From Polaromonas sp. (GTDB lineage: Bacteria > Pseudomonadota > Gammaproteobacteria > Burkholderiales > Burkholderiaceae_C), in contig JANYFF010000093.1 of the NCBI GenBank assembly GCA_025362825.1, forward strand, positions 1 through 14,563: 14,563 nt of DNA, written 5' to 3'. Each line of letters opens with the position of its first letter. The first letter of the stretch is position 1. Below the pieces are notes generated by a model. It ran no database searches and was not told the origin of the DNA. It saw nothing but the letters and a program-made list of their open reading frames with translations. The position numbers and the translations under genes are program-made. Below are positions 12,965-14,563 of the stretch, piece by piece.

Positions 12965-13327
12965 GGAAAACTTCCTTTGGGTGGGAGAAAGCCTGATATC
13001 CGGAATTGGCTTCAGGTTGAGGGCAAGTTTGCAGCGCCGGTGTATACGCGCCATTGCGCGGCGGTGATGGTTTGTAAAGTTTGATGAAAAGCCGGTGTCA
13101 GGGCTGGCGCAGTCTTAAAGCCCCCAATCTCGGTTTGGTACAGTGGGTTTTGCGAATTTCGCCTGAATCAAGGCAAAAGTGGCTGTAGCCCCCGGGTTTA
13201 TTACACACTTAGCTACTAAAAATATAGCAAATAGTGCGGTGCTGGTTGGGCCGCAACGGGTCTTTGCGCCTGCGCAGTCACCCAGCGCCCCTTAACAATC
13301 AGCAGTTCAAAGTCAAAAAGGTTTTCA
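12965..13327. other. Divergent intergenic region upstream of rdgC
   Basis: A 363-base gap between the Spy-like gene and rdgC. It holds interspersed copy A (13172-13229). I see no clear sigma-70 pair for either gene, and no reading frame with coding character apart from the frame extending the Spy-like gene. Confidence 0.5.
13172..13229 (+). repeat. Interspersed element, copy A
   Basis: Carries the blocks GTAGCC (13185-13190), TAGCTAC (13210-13216) and TAGCA (13225-13229), at the same offsets of 0, +25 and +40 as copies B and C, with AAAAGTG at 13175-13181 as in copy B. It lies about 100 bases upstream of rdgC and, unlike the other two, is not bracketed by inverted repeats that I can see. Confidence 0.55.
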
Positions 13328-14305
13328 GTGTTTAAAAACGTGATGGTTTACCGCATAGCGCCAGCCTGGTCTATTACCCTTGCGCAGCTGGAGGCGCGCC
13401 TGCAGGACGCGCCGTTTGTCGAGTGTGGCCTGACGCAGGAAAAATCAGTCGGCTGGACGTCGCCCCGGGGTGATGTGCATGGTGCGCTGGCGGAGTCGGT
13501 CGGCGGGCAGTGGATTCTCAAGCTCATGATGGAAAGCAAGGCGGTACCGGGATCGGTCATCACCCGCAAAATGAAGGAGCGTGCCGCGCAGATCGAGCTG
13601 GCCACAGGCCGCAAGCCCGGCAAGAAGGAAATCCGCGACCTGAAGGAAGAGACGCGCATCGACCTGCTGCCCATGGCTTTTACCAAGCAGGGGGCGGCGT
13701 TGGTGTGGATAGACCCCGAGGCGCGCCTGCTGGTGATTGACGCGGCCAGCCAGGGCAAGGCCGACGAGGTGCTGACCAACCTGGCCAAGGCGATGGACGG
13801 ACTGGGTGCGATGCTGCTGCAAACGGCGATATCGCCGGTGGCCGCCATGTCGGACTGGCTGCTCAGCCAGGAACCGCCTGCCGGCTTTACCGTGGATCGG
13901 GAATGCGAGCTCAAGGCTGCAGATGATTCAAAAGCCGTGGTCCGCTATTCGCGCCATGCGCTGGACATCGAGGAAGTGCAGCAACATATCTCCAGCGGCA
14001 AGTTGCCGACGCGGCTGGCCATGACCTGGGAAGGCCGCGTGTCGTTTTTGCTGACCGAGACCTTCCAGATCAAGAAGCTGCAGTTCGTCGAAGGCGTGTT
14101 TCAGGAGGATGCCTCTGTTGGCAAGGACGACCGGTTTGATGCCGATGCGGCCATTGCCACGGGTGAGATACGCCAGCTGATTCCCGACCTGCTGGAGGCG
14201 TTGGGTGGTGAGATGGTTGTTGGGGCTGCAACGGCTTCAACATCGGCGCCGGCGTCGGCACCAACACCAGCGCTGGCTGGCGATTCCAGGGGAGCGCCTT
14301 TCTAG
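13328..14305 (+). CDS. rdgC: Recombination-associated protein RdgC
   Basis: RdgC is a nucleoid-associated, non-specific double-stranded DNA-binding protein that forms a ring-shaped dimer and restrains RecA loading and replication-fork processing. The 325-residue product shows the family's start (MFKNVMVYRI), the SVGWTSPRGD segment (40-49), KKEIRDLKEE (98-107) and the LPTRLAMTWEGRVSFLLTE block (226-244). Residues beyond about 300 are a low-complexity Ala/Ser/Thr/Pro tail not seen in the core family, which is about 300 residues. The start is GTG at 13328, with AAGG about nine bases upstream. It stands alone, and an inverted repeat (GGCGGCA 14305-14311 with TGCCGCC 14326-14332) begins at its stop and may end transcription without a T run. 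It shares a DNA-repair theme with the SOS pair, but sits 5 kb away. Confidence 0.95.
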   Translation: MFKNVMVYRIAPAWSITLAQLEARLQDAPFVECGLTQEKSVGWTSPRGDVHGALAESVGGQWILKLMMESKAVPGSVITRKMKERAAQIELATGRKPGKKEIRDLKEETRIDLLPMAFTKQGAALVWIDPEARLLVIDAASQGKADEVLTNLAKAMDGLGAMLLQTAISPVAAMSDWLLSQEPPAGFTVDRECELKAADDSKAVVRYSRHALDIEEVQQHISSGKLPTRLAMTWEGRVSFLLTETFQIKKLQFVEGVFQEDASVGKDDRFDADAAIATGEIRQLIPDLLEALGGEMVVGAATASTSAPASAPTPALAGDSRGAPF

Positions 14306-14332
14306 GCGGCAGGGGACGGGCGTCTTGCCGCC
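14305..14332 (+). terminator. Hairpin at the rdgC stop, weak terminator candidate
   Basis: GGCGGCA (14305-14311) pairs exactly with TGCCGCC (14326-14332) with a 14-base loop. No T run follows, so termination here would be weak or factor-dependent. Confidence 0.35.
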
Positions 14333-14387
14333 AGTCGAGCCGGACCGCGGCTCCCTGGCTTTTGTCGACTTTCTTGACTGCGGTCAT

Positions 14388-14416
14388 TTGCCACCATCTT
14401 GCCGGATGCCTACAAT
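14388..14416 (+). promoter_or_regulatory. Sigma-70 promoter for the riboswitch transcript
   Basis: TTGCCA (14388-14393) and TACAAT (14411-14416) are separated by 17 bases. They match consensus at 5 and 5 of 6 positions, so transcription should begin near 14423, right at the 5' edge of the TPP riboswitch. Confidence 0.8.
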
Positions 14417-14425
14417 AGGCGCAGC

Positions 14426-14536
14426 TTGTCGGGGTGCCAAGGATGTCATGTATGCCATGTCCAAGGCTGAGATCGCGTAATCGAAAGATGCGAGACCCGC
14501 TGAACCTGATCGGGACTATCCCCGCGTAGGGAACAA
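14426..14536 (+). promoter_or_regulatory. TPP riboswitch (thi box)
   Basis: Conserved thi-box parts appear in order: CGGGGTGCC (14430-14438), GGCTGAGATC (14465-14474), GAACCTGATC (14502-14511) and GCGTAGGGAA (14524-14533). TTGT (14426-14429) and ACAA (14533-14536) can close the P1 stem. The P3 arm is the variable section at 14474-14495. Binding of thiamine pyrophosphate would lower expression of the downstream gene, which starts beyond the window and is most often thiC in this group. Confidence 0.93.
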
Positions 14537-14563
14537 CGCAATTTTGGCTCCGGTACGCCGCAT

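Noticed and set aside
1..14563. CRISPR arrays, tRNA genes, insertion sequences, prophage or integrase
   Set aside because: Looked for tandem direct repeats, cloverleaf patterns and transposase-like proteins and found none. The interspersed elements have only three spaced copies.

Overview
The window is a stretch of ordinary chromosome from a GC-rich betaproteobacterium. The minC-minD order, an RdgC, a thi-box leader, the lineage-style small exported proteins and the short interspersed repeats all suggest Burkholderiales, most likely Comamonadaceae near Polaromonas or Rhodoferax. The genus is an inference from pattern memory. I see no insertion sequence, integrase, tRNA, rRNA or CRISPR array.

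Layout. Positions 1-1684 (minus) carry the division-site genes minC, minD and the first bases of a probable minE. Positions 2011-3222 (plus) hold a membrane-anchored metallophosphoesterase, facing a small membrane-anchored protein of unknown function (3315-3929, minus). Positions 4284-5041 hold two tandem small exported low-complexity proteins. Positions 5205-8197 (minus) hold a tightly coupled DNA-repair pair: a radical SAM protein with a helix-hairpin-helix segment, then a DUF4130/UdgX-type uracil-DNA glycosylase fusion. An EEP-family hydrolase (8288-9157, minus) lies upstream of the pair. Two more small exported proteins occupy 9497-10612 and end at a strong terminator. Then come an FMN-dependent oxidoreductase (10729-11799, minus), a cysteine-free glutaredoxin-like protein (11922-12290), a Spy/CpxP-like periplasmic protein (12407-12964, minus), rdgC (13328-14305), and a promoter plus TPP riboswitch whose target gene lies beyond the window.

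The most interesting part is 5205-8212. The radical SAM gene starts with a GTG that touches a perfect LexA-type operator (CTGT-N8-ACAG, 8197-8212). The two genes overlap by 10 bases. The glycosylase domain has the RRIHKTPS loop whose histidine forms a covalent bond with uracil-DNA in UdgX. The radical SAM protein also has a QRSLF sequence in its tail that resembles a sliding-clamp binding peptide. Together this points to an SOS-induced DNA repair or modification cassette. The gene pairing is a known conserved association, but to my knowledge its reaction has not been described.

A second theme is small structure between genes: three copies of one roughly 55-base element in exact register, two of them bracketed by 12-14 base inverted repeats, and a recurring GTCCTAC word upstream of the exported-protein genes.
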